Part shown: piece after piece, positions 23,246 through 38,500 of the stretch | Layout: each line of letters starts with the position of its first letter | Numbering within the stretch: position 1 is the first letter of the stretch | Position numbers and translations under genes: made by a program | Assembly: GCA_030562195.1 (NCBI GenBank) | Contig: CM060203.1 | Location: 6,462,208 to 6,526,207 of the forward strand | DNA: 64,000 nucleotides | Direction: 5' to 3' | Origin: Nipponacmea schrenckii | Taxonomy: Eukaryota; Mollusca; Gastropoda; Lottiidae | The notes under the pieces: model-generated | The model's input: the letters and a program-made list of their open reading frames with translations, nothing else | Database searches by the model: none | What the model was told of the DNA's origin: nothing

Positions 23246-26200
23246 TCTCACTAGTCTCTGTAAAATTTGGAATGTATATGCAATGCTGTTCCTAAAACAA
23301 ATAAGGCGTATTAAATTTGAATTTCGAAAATGGATTTTATCCTATAATTTATTGAATTGCCAGCAGACAGAACTCTTTTTCAACCACCTGTATCACTTCT
23401 CAGGGTGAAAATAAGAACTAAAATGTGGAATTAAATGACAAAAGAATTGTCAAATCTGTATTTTTCTGGGATAACCATTGAAAAGTTAAACAAATAGCTG
23501 ATAAAAGTTTTCTCTAGTAGTTAAATGAAAAACAAGTTGAAAAAATAGAGTTTTTGCCCTTGTTCTTGTATTTATTAAATTATAACTTAGTCTAATAATA
23601 TGTAAGGTAACAGGGGTAGGATAAAATAGAATAATAATTATAATAATATTAATAATACTGACTATATCATGATTAGCAGAGTAGTGAAGGGACATAGCAG
23701 ATAGAGGGGGTATGAAGATTTGAGGGTAGATCAATGTCTTTCAACTAGTGCAAAGCCTCAGTTTTCATGACCCTGTTTATTTTCAAAGCAAATTTGATCA
23801 CCCCTCAACTATATAGTGAGTTCTTCCACATATGCATTATTTCTATCAATATGATACTGTATATGTATGTTTGGAAGATCTCATTAGTTGGTTGTTTAAA
23901 CAGAGTGTTAAAGAGGTATGAACATAAATATTTGACTATAGTTTTAACATCACAAATTATTTGGCCAACGTTTCTAAAAACAATCTTTGAGATTAAAGGG
24001 ACAGGTTCGCCAATTTCAGAGGCAATTTGGGTCTTGATAATATATAATTAGTTAAACTATGAATTTTACTTTCTAATTAGATTGTAGAATAATTCTAGAT
24101 ACACATGAATTTCTAATTTCTAGAGTGAACTGTGAACATCATTACTGATTAGCTTACCAAACATTTTCAGTTATGAATGAGTTTAAATATCATTAGCCAA
24201 AAAAAATGGCAAACATGTCCCCGTAAAATTATCATAAGATTTTTAAGGAACGAGGCCTTGAACACAATTATCTATAAGCATATAATCTAATAAATTTCTC
24301 TATTTAATATATAACATTATTATATTTTAACTTCCAGGGCTCTGATTTGACATTTTCAATGCCAGTCATGACCTAGATTGAAATTATTACATATAGGCTA
24401 TTGATTTAATTTTCAGCACATAAAAGCGGAAATGGAAATAATTTTGAAAGAAACATTAAAATTCTCTTAATAAAGACAGTATTTCAAGGAGCCTTAATGA
24501 CCAACACATCCGAATTAGCCAATCCTCAACTTGAAAGACATGATTGGTAAAATCAGTCAAATCATGAGCCCATAAGAAAACATATTTATAGACGAATGAT
24601 TCATAATAATGTCATCATTCAAAGCAGTTTTATTACATGCCTGGATTCTATCTCCTGGACAAAGGAGTTACGGGGTCCAGGCAAATATTGAGATAATTTC
24701 TTCAGATTATATCAACCTTGTCAGTGATGCAGGTTGGAGAAAACTGACATTGGAAAAATATTCTAGACCTTCAGACGTGACAAGAAATATCAATACAATA
24801 TGCCCTATCCCTCTACTATTGTAAACAGCTGGTGATTTTACTTATTGCAAACTGCATAGCCTTGCCCATCTTCATAAGTCTAGTGAGGTACCGGTACCTA
24901 AATCCTAAAAATTTCAGCCTTTCCAATCTGTATCACTGACACAAATCAAAACAAAGAAAAATATTATCTGAAAACAAAGAAAGTATAGCACTGTCACTCT
25001 GTTAATTTCACAAACAAACAAACAAATATATCAATAACAACAATGTCAAGTAGAAATATTTGGGAACATGGGACAGATCAAACTATAAACATAAACATTT
25101 TATTTTGAGTTACAATCCACGGTATTTTTTCACCTTAGATGTCGACAATGATTATTATATATTAACCTGTGGATGAATCTATCGGTTAAAGGGATTAATA
25201 GTAAATAAGTAACATAGTTTACCTTGGATTGTAAGTTAGATATAGACCTCAAATCCCTCGACATTATGTCGAATATTAACCTCGTATCGGTCTATATCTT
25301 ATACGTAAATCAAGTTTTAAGGAAGACAGTACAATGGCTTAGTTACCATCGAAACTATTCTTAAACAAAATATATAAAGTTTGTGTTTATAGTTTGAATG
25401 AGACCTCATTTCCACATATTTTTCCATAGCTAAGCATATTGCATCAAGTCTCATCACTGGAAGGCAAGAAATATACAAACAATTTGTGACGGAAGACAAG
25501 CATAAAACCATATATAAAAGTGTGACACAGTCATGGTCAAACAGAACTGTAAATTTCTGAATTCAAGGTTCAGTTTGTTACATTGTAAATTTCTCATTGC
25601 AGATTTTAAAAGCAGGCAAAGAAAACCTAATTTGCATATTTTATTTTGCATGTAAGAAATACTTGGAAGTTCCTCCAAGTTGATCTTTGACCATTTCTTG
25701 ATGCACTCTGAACTTTGAACTCCTGACTCTTACATTTTGAATGTAAACCTTAATTACCACATATAAAACTAATTCATAAAAATTTGTTCACCTTTTTTCA
25801 TTTTAATCTAATTGTAAATGGGTACAGATAAGCTGAGAAAGATTAATGCCAAGAACAGCATGATGGAACAGACCTATAAAAACTAAAGTCTTATCCTTGT
25901 AAATCATTACCAAAGTTTGGGTAAGGTCCAGATTGCAGAGTGGATCCTTGAGAAATTTAGTATCCTTGTAGAATTAAAAAGAGGTTTGACCAAAAACAAA
26001 TGACATTCAGGACCAAAGCAAACAAGTGGATATCCTTGTTAAATTAGGTAAATTTACGTTTAACTGGTAGAAAGGATCCTAAAGAATTTGAGTTTTTTTA
26101 TGTAGAATCTGTGCCAAAAGATTTGTCAAGAGCCAACTATTAAGCAAGGGCCAGTTGGAAGAAAAGTCATTCTATAATCATTACCAAGTTGTTTGCCACA

Positions 26201-26571
26201 AATTAATGTCAAATTGGCTTTTTTTCTCAGTGAACTGTCTCACTCCTGCTACCTCCAAACCAGCTGTGCCTCTATTCTCAAATTAACTGTACTGATGATG
26301 GCACCATATCCAAAAACACAAGATTAGTTTTTCATAAACACATCCACTATTCAAACAGAACCAAATACTGCATCACAGAAATTGTGAATAAGGCACATAA
26401 ATAAAGAATTCAAACAAAACAGCTTTGTATGCTTTCCACATAACTAACTAACTAGAAGTCAATTTCACACACGATCCAATACACATAATTTGGCATTATT
26501 TTTGTAAACCAATTAACTGGCACTTGTAATTCTCACAAATTGGAATAAAATAATCTGTACATGTGATATAA

Positions 26572-29500
26572 TCATTTAAATAAATTTTCAAATTCCATTA
26601 ACATGAATTCCACAATACGACTTTGGTACACAGTTAGAACAGCCATATTGGAGGCATCTGCATCGTCTTTCCATGACAATGTAGGTCCGAACACTATGGC
26701 AAGATTATGAGCTTGCATTCGATTCTTTTTTGACTCTTTAATTACCCTAGAATAAAGGAAAGGGAATAGAGTTAAATATAATTAAAGTTATTAGAACTGC
26801 GTTGCAGTACTGAAGGGTTCCTCTTAAAGGTTTTATTTAAAAAGTAAACATATGTCTAAATGTTAACAAAATCAAGTGATATTAGAACTCTTTAACAATT
26901 CATGTGTTGCCATTCAAATTAAGTTCAACTGGCCTCACTTCCAGTAATATTGCGTGACAGTGTTCCACTCAAGTTTCGTAAAGATCGCAACAGTAGATTT
27001 TGAGAATTTCAAGGTCATCTGATATAACCCCAACAGCAATAGTAAATCTTATAACGTTACTCAACTTTAAACTCAATTTTCTAAAAAACAAAAAAAAATT
27101 TCAAAATTCCCTTCGAGCAAAAGTTAGTAAAATAAATGTATTTAATACAATAATGCTTTTTTGGTTTTGAATTTAATCCAAAGACTAGTAGCAATTTAAG
27201 TATCAAAAAATTGTAAAAAATGATGTTTTTCTTACTTTCGGGTCACTTCCGGTCAACATATGGCAAGAAATTTGGTACCAATAGATAGGTATTTAAATTT
27301 GGCATCTATTGACACCACTTTTATACAAATTGAATGATATTTGTCAAAGTTATGACCAGTTATGCAATTATGCAATTATCTATTAGGGGAGATAACTTAT
27401 CACAATTATGTTTGTATGAGTATGTATAAGAAGTCAATATACATCTGCAAACGTTGTTTTAAGAAAAAAATGTTGAGAATGTAAAAAATTGAAATTTTGA
27501 AAATATGCAAATTCAAAAAATGACATTGAAAAATTGCATAAAAGTGAAAAGTCAAAGAAGCTTATTTTTGCGTTAACATTGCCCGGTGTATAATCTGAAA
27601 TCATTTTTCAAATCCATTGATTAGTTGCTGAGAAAAAACAACATTTGTAAAAATGGAAACGCATTCAAAATCGCATACTTCGCACATGCGCAGAAGTCTG
27701 GAATTACATTTAAAATCTAAGTTGTAACAAAATTATCAGGAAATATGAAAGTTTCGTAAAGATCGCACTGGTAGATTTTGAGAATTTCAAATGTGTAAAA
27801 AAAAAAAAAAAATAATAATAACAATAATAATCTTTACAGAAATAATAGTGTTCCTCGCGAAACGCTGCGCTGCGAGGAACCCTAATTATATGAACTGATT
27901 TATTTAACAAATTATGAAATACTGATTTAAAATTCTATTCAAACAAGTAACAATGAATGTTATAGTGAATATAGACAATTTAAAAAAAATTAAGGACCAA
28001 ATGAAGTTTATTAAAAAAGGCTTATTCTGTCTCACTGACAATAAAACTTATAATACATAATATATATCATTATATCAATGAGATGAGATTTGGTCATAAA
28101 ACCTTTTAACATGTTGTTGATATACACACCTAACCCATGTTAATTAATAAGGATAACAAGGCGTGGTTGATTTTGTATCAACAAATATGGTGCTTGCTCT
28201 TAGATTATGTCAGTTGAAAGGTCGTCTAGAAAATGGTAGTTCACCTGACCATGTAGTACATGGCATGTACCCCTCAAGTACTCAATCTCAATAACCAACC
28301 CCCTTCACTCACTCCCTTAAATAAGGAGTGAATAGAACTTAACAACACTCTAGTCTCTGTTTTCATTCCCAACCACAACCTTAGCTATAAAGAAATCTGA
28401 TAACACCAACTCTGACTAACATATAATAGTAACTTACGATGTTAAATGTTGAAATAAGAATTTCATAGTTTCGTAGTTACACTTGGGTAGATCTGGTACA
28501 ACTTCTTTCATACCTTTTAATTTCTCTTTATATGAATCTTTACCTGAAATTTTACATGTTTTAAAAGCTTCAAGATGTTAAAAGGCAGTAAAACATTATT
28601 TCTAATTCTTTTGTCAAAAAAAAGTATTACATTGTTGTAATGTCGCAAATCTGTGGTGTCTTACATTAAATGGTAAGTTGCAATATGACACCATCATTCC
28701 GAAATTTTTGATGGCGTTTGAAGCCTTAAAAATTCATGTTTATAGCAACTACATTAAATAAGATTTGTTTCATAAAAGGGGATTAAAATATGCATTGTTA
28801 GTAGAAACTACTATAAATCTAAATATATATCCAGAATAAACTGATCCACTGCTGTCAGAGTCAAATGACAAATCAATCCTAAATTTCTAACACAAACTTA
28901 CAAACAGCTGCAGCAAATCTATCAAAATACTCTGGTGGTATTAACGGCTCTTTCAATTCACGGAAAAATAACTTCAACGCTCCTGTTAACACATTCATAT
29001 CCCATACTTTATCATCTAGATTATACGCCTCCTCTACAAAATAAAATATTGATTAATTGATGGATATAAGGGAAAGCATTAGTAAGTCAGACGCATAAAA
29101 AAAAAAGAGTAGACTGTAACTCATCTAATGCTCCCAACTCCCATTTCAGATAAACAATCTTCATCAGGACAGGTTGCTATGGAGACAATCAAAATGGAAC
29201 TTATAAACAAGTGTTAAGACAAACAAACAAACCTTTATCTACAGCATAGCGTAACTTTTGGATTTCGGCTAAATTTCCACTGACTCGATAAATACCATCA
29301 TGATCTAAACCTACAATTATAATATCAAAATCATTGTATAAATTGTTTAAGACCCATGGAGCTTAATTGTTAGATTTCAAATGGAATGAAGCACGCTTGC
29401 ATCACTTGCATCACTTTCTACACCTTTGGCCATATTTTCACATAGTAATGTGCTTGTGTATACATACATGCTTTAACTTAACAAACATTGGTACCAAATA

Positions 29501-32500
29501 ACCATTATTCAGCCCTAGATTTCAAAGCCTACCTCTCTTTTCTACAGCTGATATACAGGCTCGAACAAAGTTTGGAATTTTAGTGTGTTCCTTTTCACAT
29601 AAATCTTTTAATCCAGACCCAAATACTAAATCTAAAAAATTTAAATAAAAAACTTAGAATTAATTCTTAACTATAAAGACAAAACATTTCCATACAATGA
29701 AAAATACAGTTTTTTGTTGACGAAATGGGACCTTTCGTGGGATGTTTTCGCTGGCATACAATTCAATCAAGTCGCTACAGGCTGTGAAAAGAAAGCTATC
29801 GTAGTCAAGGTATAAGGCAAAGTTCAAAATAGTTTGACATTGTTGGCTTTCTGCCACTTTGGATGCTTAACAGTGAAATATGATTTCTGTGACATAATAT
29901 CTGAAAGGAAATTAAGCAAACACCATTCTCTCTAAGAGATTGTAAGAAATGATCACCTAATGGCTTCAAAGTGAAGCAAGCAGATATTAAGCTTATATAT
30001 AAAAACCCAAACCCATAGAGCTTAATGTAAATTTAAATCTAATACCCATGAAATAGTAAAAACTAATTTAAATATTTGAATTGAATATAGAAAGTAGTTT
30101 AGTAAAAGACATTAGTAAGTTGGGTGAAAAACTGTCAAACAAGTACAACAATCAGTATTAGTGCTCACACGAATAGTGATTTTTACTATTCGACAGCATA
30201 ATTCGATTTGTATTCGATTAATCAACGATATTTTCAATTAAAAAATTGCATTGAAAAATCAGCTTTTCACCAGTTGAAATTTGACGGTTTCCTCTCTTGC
30301 AATAAAGATTTACAACAGAACTGCTAATAACTCGCTATGAAATAATATATAATATTATTATTTATGACATGCTATTTGTGTCTGCGAATAATCGAATGGT
30401 AAAATCCGATTCGAATATTCGCGGAAATGGCTTCAAATAATACTAATGGATTATTCGTGTGAGCACTATCCAGTTTGTATGTATCTCACATGACAACTTT
30501 TGTTCAAAAGAGTTGTTGAGAAATATGGGGTTTAAGACTTGGAAGGAGGCAAACCAATGGGTTTTTTCTATATCAAGACATAGTACATGTATAATATTTG
30601 TTAAGGTCAGGTGTGAAAGTAAACTATGTTTAGTGTACATAGATTTCTGTGAATTACAGTTACAAAGCATGCCCAAGGTTACACAATGCAGAGATGATGA
30701 CGGCATGCATAGTGATAACAACATAAAAGCTGGCTGCATTCTTTGGCCACTTCCTTTGTCAGAAATTCACTTTTTAACTTTGCTCTCTCTAAGTGAAACA
30801 TTTTCAAAATTCTGGGGTCTGTTCCAAAAAAAAAAAAAAATAATTGACCAATCAAATGACTGAAACACTTAAATTATGTAGATTGCAGTTTTTGTGAAAG
30901 AGACCCCTTCATTTTAAGTAAGTTGTTCTTTCTTAAGACCTCAGATAAGGAGCCATATATTTTTGGAGCAAATACTTCAAACAATTTCAATTTTCACGAA
31001 GTAAATCAATTTTAAATCACCTTTAATTATACCGCGCTTCACTAAATCTTCTTGAGCGGGACGTGACCTCATTAATCCCAAAAGCTTCGCTCTGATATCC
31101 CACAGTTTTCTGCCACTACTTCCGTCTTCTGCTGACATACTTCTTGTCATTCCTAAATTAAGGGATGGTAACTCTCATACTACTGATGTCTTAAACTCAC
31201 AAATATTTCCGACAAATGTAAAAATTTTCCTTTCAAAATTTGGAGTATCAATGCCAAAAGTTGAGGATCAGATCTAACATCTTAATTTAGAATAGTTAAC
31301 AATTATAAATGAATGTAAAGGTATAAAATAATAAGTACCGGGTACTGTTTATATCGACCCGGTAGGGTGCCCAATATAAGATAATAATCACTTGGAAATT
31401 AAAGAAGCGAAATACACAAGTTATAGAATAGATCAAGTGCTAATTTGATTTGCTTCTCCTGTTTACTGTATGTATAATCCAACACTGGATTGGACAACCT
31501 ACTGTCTATTTTCACCTTTAGTCCAGAACTACTAGTGGTGAAATGAAGGCAATTGAACATACTGTCATAATGCCAATTGATATAGATATATAACAATAAC
31601 ACAGGGAAATATGTCTTTATATGTCTAGTGCAAGTCTTATGTCTATCAAAGCATATTTAAGTCACACCCAAACAAGGTAAAAAATTGTGTCAGGACTGTT
31701 TTAATTTGGCAACTTTACATTGAAATTGGAATATACTTCCTAATTTGACAAAAACTCTAGACTTGGCAGATTTTACCTAATTTAGAAGCATATCAAATAA
31801 GGAATAGAGCCATCTAAATATTATATTAAAATGGATTTTATGGATATAAGTATATATATAGTACAGTATTAATAGAAAGGGGAAACAGATGTCATATTTT
31901 TATGCTAAATAAGATAAAAGTATCTGAAATTGAGCTCTATAATCTGTTAAAGCAAATATTTAGATGACTATTTTAAAAATGTCAAGACATATCAGTTATA
32001 CATAATCTATAGATTGGACAAGCAATTTAAAATTTGCAAGTATAATTGAGGGATTTGTTAATAAATAATGCAAGGAAATTAAATTTAGTATGGTGGGATG
32101 AAATAGAAAATATTTGTTATGTAAGGACTAGTTATCTATATATGGGAACTGTATAAAACACCACCATAAACCCTTTATAGCCAGAAATATTATAAAAGGT
32201 AAAATACGCTCACTGGAAGCCTTGATTTTAAATAAGAATTTTAGCAGTACACTAGTAATCACTATTTAACTTTTTGTCATACACATATTTCAAACTCTTT
32301 GGAGTGATAATGAACATTGTAACCAAGTTTTGTCTAAATCTGGCAACAATTGTATTTCCTGGGATGTTAACCATCTAAAATATGAGCAAGTTTAGTTTTC
32401 AAGAAAAAAGGCAATAACAATAATTGTTTTCAATACTTTTGATTTTCGAAAGTGTTCATCCTTGGCTTTTTTGTCATAATCCATCAAGAATTGTGCCTTT

Positions 32501-35500
32501 TGGAGAAGTGTTCACAAGCAATTATAGATGGATAGACATTGGTGATGCCAATATACATTCCATATTTCATGTGAGGTATAAAATTCAAACAACTTAACAT
32601 TATTAAAGTGGCCGTATGCACCAAATTACAGAGTATATTTTGAAATAGTTATATCAAATTGGTAATATAGAGTTGGAAATATATGTAAAGCTAATGATTA
32701 GTACATTTTGATAATGGGACTGTTTTGAAAATGCAGTACATAAAACAAGGATTATTCTCTCTTTCAATAATCATGCAAACCAAAATTGGCTTCACAATAT
32801 TGTTTAACATTGGTAGAAATGAATTAGTAATTTCTTTATGAATTGACATCTACTGCCTATTTGTCAACTGTATAGTCAACTACTAATATTACACTATACA
32901 AAGTTTCTGAGTTCAACATACCTGAGCCTTTTTTATCTTCTCGACTAGAGGGTCTCTTTTCATTTTCCTGTAATGAATTAAATAATAAGGTATATTGCCA
33001 TGAGGATTAGGTACAAGGGTAGAGAGTTGACAATGGATCGCTCTCTAGAGCACTGGTTACTGAGGGGGATTTAACTAACAATACTTTTAAAGTACTACTT
33101 CATCAGCAAGCAGAAAACTTAGCTTTAAAATCTACTTAAAACTTATTATTAGACCCAGTTACAGTCCTGTTACTACTTTGTGTTTTAAGCAGTCAGAAAA
33201 ATCTAACTCTAACAAAGATGTAAATAAGCCTCTTCCACCCTCTAAATGCCTTGAACAGGAGTGATAAGAAATAGTTGCTTACAATATCCCCAGATACAAG
33301 TTTCATCTCTGTAAACCATCTATAAATAGTTTCTTCATCTGATTGCAGTAAAAACTTGCTACCATTGGATGTTGCCAGCTGCAAATATAGGGCAATATAA
33401 TTTAGATTACAATGTTGTTTCTTTTTTTTCTGATATATATCATCTCTACTGTAATCATTACAAATTTTTACCACAATTACGTTCAAATGACATCATTTTC
33501 AAACTATTTGATAGCCAAACACTAAGAAACAGACAATGTCACCAAGAAAAGGATTAGCAGAAATATTATGGTACATTCAGAAATCAGAGTACATCCAACT
33601 TGCTCCTTTATGATAAGGGAATTTTCAATAAAAAAATATGAGAGAAAATCAAAGCAAATCAAATCTATTGACCACTGGTAAGTAAATGAAATAGACATAC
33701 CAAAATAACGTTTTTCTTGCTGGTTATATCGCGAGGATTAATGTCTATCTTGGCTCCCTGTAGGTTGAGGACTAACTCAGTTTTACCATGAGGGGATCCA
33801 GGCTGCTTCTGATTGGTCGCCTTTTCATCTTTATAAAATACTAAGTTCGATTGCTTTAATACTAAATATGCTTGGCCCCAATTTTTCCTGAAGAAAATTT
33901 TTATTGTAAACTTAAATGAAACATAATGGCGTTTGACTTGCTATTAATGAAAATAAAAATTGAGGTTAACATCCCACATTTCTGCAGCTGAATTAGCCAA
34001 ACATTGCCAACAAGAACCCAGTTTGTCTGTCAGCCTACTGTCTGTCAGCCTACTGTCTGTCCCTCCAACCTGCGTTCGGATGCATTACTAACTTACTATA
34101 TGTGGGTAAACAACCTACAATCAATCTCTGTACAACCTTGGTGCGTAGAAAACATCAATGTACTTTCACTGAACAACATTCAGGAAAAGTTTCTCCTCTG
34201 ATGTTTGTAATAAATGAGAACACTTACTTGACTTTTTTTCCCACTTCTGATATTTTGGAAGTCATGATATACCCACATAGTGGTTTATTTGGCTGAAACA
34301 GAAATAATCATTAGTTGAATATTACAACTTTACAATGTCATGATACTCAGATTAACTTGTATTCCAGATAAACCTAAATACACACTCCAGATTGGTCCAC
34401 TAAGGTCCTTTATATCCTTTAGGTTAATATTTCCCATAACAATTAATAAGATTTGCTAATTGTATCTTTATCACATTCAAGGTACAATATTGGCATCCCC
34501 TAGGATGCATTCTCTACGTTGGATTATTGCTGTCTTTAATATAATCATCAAAGTCAACTCACTTCAACCTCTAGGTTGGCTTACCACAGACTTACCTCCT
34601 GTCTATAAGAGCTGGCTGTAGTTGTTGGGGAGCTGGCAGATTTAACCATTGAGGGGGAGGAGGGTCTGACAGGATCTGTTATATTGGAATGGGGTATGGC
34701 TGGATTGCCTGATGGGACACTTAACGGCTGAACAAAACAAAATATTTGGTGTTAAATCATGCATTATGTCAAATGGTGCAAAAACTAAACAAAGAGTAAC
34801 CTCTTTCATTCCACATTAAAGAACTTCTATGGATAACAATCACTTTAATATAACAAAATAGTATTATTTTTTCCAAAAGTTTCTGCTGAAATAAGTGACT
34901 CTATTAACCATTAGTTCAACTAATAAAAGTGAAATTACAGTATCAACATTGAAATGGTTTGACATGAAATTTAAAATTAACTAGAATTGTGTTTACAAAG
35001 TTTTCAACCTATAATGTTGCAATTTTGAGGAAAAGATGCCAAGCATGTATACTGAAGGCTTGCATTTTAAGAATACTCCTAAAAAGGGTCGTCATTTTTA
35101 TTCTGGGATACCATCTTGTGACTAAGAAAATTAACACATGCCTAGTGATTTTGTGAGACATTTATTACAATTACCAATCTAGATCATTCCATTATAAGTT
35201 CACTAGCCATGATGATATTTGCAAAGGTTGGATTAAGGACCTAATCTAAATAATATTTTGTGATTGTGACACAGACGTCTAATAGACACAAATACAAGCT
35301 ATACCGTTAATAGCTTGTCCTTGGCTAGTTTATCCAGAACTATAGAAAACCACAGATATGAGAGAGGTAAACAGAAAGGTGTAAATAACAGATGTGTATC
35401 TAATACAAGTGCTACCAAAACCTCTTCTTAATGCTTTTAAATAAAAAACTAAACACAACTTACTGCATCTGTATCTGGTGCTGGAGAGAAATTTGGCGGT

Positions 35501-38500
35501 AAAGTGGAAGATTTAGCCAAATGTTGCTCTAAATTCTGTTTGAATGCTGAATCATTACCATATAAGGAAGTAGATTTTGAGGAACGTGGAAGGGTTGTGA
35601 AAGATTTGTTAGTAACCGTGCCGACAACTTCTCCATTCGATTTTTCTTCCCCCTGACCCTGCGAATTTAAATAATAAATGCTTTTTTTACGACGAACTCG
35701 AATCATTGACATTTTGATCGTGTCACTTACACCAACACTTTATATCTGTCTGCTTGAATGCACTAAATTCAAGGCTGTTTATGACACTTGATTTCACTTT
35801 TACTGGTCAATTTTTGATTAAAATCTTTGTCCTATTATTTTCATGATAGTCACATGATAAATGGTTCAATATTCAGTCTATAGTGTAGACACTTTTATTC
35901 CACTGTCGCTTGGGATACCAACTGTTTTATCCAGTAGTTATATTCCACAGTTTGGTCAATCTTTTACTGAATTGATAATTTCTTATCAATTGATGTATAT
36001 TGAAATTAGTAGCATAGTCTCTTCTTGTGACCTAGGCCAGTGCTTCTATAGGAGAGAATCTCTTATAACATCCTCAACTGAATTCCATATATTATCCATG
36101 TTTGACACGATTTTACAAATACAATATTAGGTAGATATTGTTTTAAATTTAGCTTTCATTCCATTATGTTCACAGCACAGCTAGGTTTTTCATCACGACA
36201 TAATAATAATTATACCATTCAATCTTAACCTTAAACTAAACTATAAGTCAACTGTCAATGGCAAGGATGACAAAACAAACAATATGTTGATAAAAAGTAG
36301 ATTATTTTCAACTTTCTGTCTTTAATCTTTTAATCTTTATTCTTAATCTAATCTCAACTTTTAATCCTAATCCTTGAATCAGTTAAATCACTTGAGATAA
36401 TCCACTCTCAACATGTAATAATGTCATGGAAGAACTAATTAAAACAAATCTCTGTTAGTCTGTACTTCTCATAGACAATTTTTCATGATAACAGAAACCT
36501 TGATATTCCAGAAAATAAACATTGCTTTTTCTTAATCAAAACAATCAAATTAAGAATAGTTCTAGATTTACAAATTCCAACTTTTAATATGATGGAAATA
36601 CAAATCCAATATTAGTGCCGTGCTAAAAACTAATCAAATATAAGATTTTAAAGTGATATTTCTAAAGTTCCATCTTATATAAGAAGAAGAACCAGTCTAA
36701 AACGACTGGTGCCATAACATAAACATTGCTTCCTCTTAATCAATATTATATTATGTGAATACTTTTCCCTAGCAACCAAACAATAATAAAAGATCTGATC
36801 AATAGTTCTTAAATAATCACTATCTTGATTTCTCAAGGGTCAATGTGTCAGCCCTTGATCCAGAAGAACAAGATTCCTGTCACTAATTGTGATTGGTGAA
36901 TAGGCCTATACAATATAATATATAACAAATTAATATTTATCATAAGACAATACTGTCTTATTCTCTACACTCTAGATGCATAAAAACACAAAAACCAGGA
37001 ATAGATGATTCTAAAAATTAATAATCAGTTCAATATAATCTGCTAATAAGTTAGATATCTACATCCACACTGACTTGTAATCCTTAGAGAGATCAGAATG
37101 TAGTGTATACAATTAATCAACCTTCAATACATGTAATAATCTAATTAAACCTGCCATCATTTAAATAAAGCATGGAATATACATTATCAACATGGTATCT
37201 AGGTGATTTAAAAACAATTATATTGATTTTTCTAGGTGATTCAAAAACAATTATATTAATCTGTTTTATAATAAGAGGATAGCTTCAACCCAATGTTTGT
37301 AGCTAAATTTCAATTAAAAATTCTGATAAAATTCACACATATATCCAAACTATCCACAAAAAACAAAGGATAAAATCCAAAAGTTGGTAACTAGCCTACT
37401 GTAGTTTAAATTACGAATAATGTTTAGAGAAAATCCACATATTAGTTACGGAACAGAAATATCCACTCAACACACCAAACAAAACTTGAGAAAATAATGA
37501 AATCCCCAGTTAGTCATAATACTATATAGAAAGTTAGCCGTGAGAGTATATAACTGATAAATTGGGTAATCCCCAAGATATTGATCAATGAATAAATTGT
37601 AATAATCACTAACAGAAGAGTTTCACCCCATTGTCATGTTGCAATCTATTGACATAATGCACTGTCACCAATTACCACCATTTATAAAGTTATAAATAAC
37701 ATATACAAACATAACCACAAGTTACATATCTCATACAAGTTACACTTCTTTATTGAACTATACAAATTATAACTTGGTATTTTTTTTAAGCTGGCTTTAT
37801 TTTTTCACATAATAAAACTACAATATGCAAGTAGGACTTAACATTATTCAATTCATATTAAAGAGACATTTCTAAAATCATATGCAAGTAACCTGGTTAT
37901 AGATATATCTATTCCAATAATAGCAAAAAAAAAAAAGAACATTCATTCTTTAGGAAATGATATGCGTAAATGTTAAAATCACAATATGTTTTTTCTTTCA
38001 AATTTTTTTGAGTACCTGACTGGGAAATAACTCAATTGACGGGGCTTTACAGCAAAAAAATAAAATATTTATCAAATATTTTATCACAAATTCAAGATGA
38101 AGAAATACATCAATTTATATTTGAAAATATCTGACATAGCTGAGCTTCAAATTGGCAAAATCACAAACTAGACAAAAAGATTAGAGCTGTTTTAATAGGT
38201 TACATGACAAATATTATACAGTTGAAAAAGGATTGAAACATCCGTACCTGTATAACCTTGACAACCTGACATTGTCTATCAATTGGCATATCATTTTCAC
38301 AATAAAACATAAAGCTTCAGATTGTAACACAGCATTTTAAAGGTATACTACATACTAGCATGACCAAAAATGGAAATTTTTAACTTTTTAAATATTTACT
38401 TGGTTCAATTTATATATGGTGTTATATAGAGATTGTATTCTATCGTCATGGAAAGTCCAACTGATGTTTGACAAATCAAAATTTTATGTCCATTCTAAGA

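Larger units (their letters stand above)
20559..26571. other. gene-free interval between POLR1B and the ARHGAP gene
   Basis: Six kilobases without a credible exon. Candidate POLR1B poly(A) signal AATAAA is at 20756-20761. On the other strand the 3'UTR of the ARHGAP gene must enter from 26571 leftwards; a TTTATT (reverse AATAAA) near 25098 is one possible end. The interval also holds fold-back sequence near 21733-21945 and the 20-bp AT-rich array at 22855-23245. Inverted arms AGATATAGACC/GGTCTATATCT lie at 25238 and 25289. Loosely similar copies of a sequence containing CCAAAAGATTTGT lie near 22390 and 26110. Confidence 0.5.

Noticed and set aside
22868..23251. Long minus-strand open frames of Tyr/Ile/Cys/Met-rich peptide
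   Set aside because: They translate the 20-bp AT-rich minisatellite in every frame; not a gene.
30459..30863. 134-codon plus-strand frame next to the MITE
   Set aside because: Lies in an intron of the minus-strand ARHGAP gene, begins at the MITE border, ends in an A-run and shows no recognisable domain or splice context.
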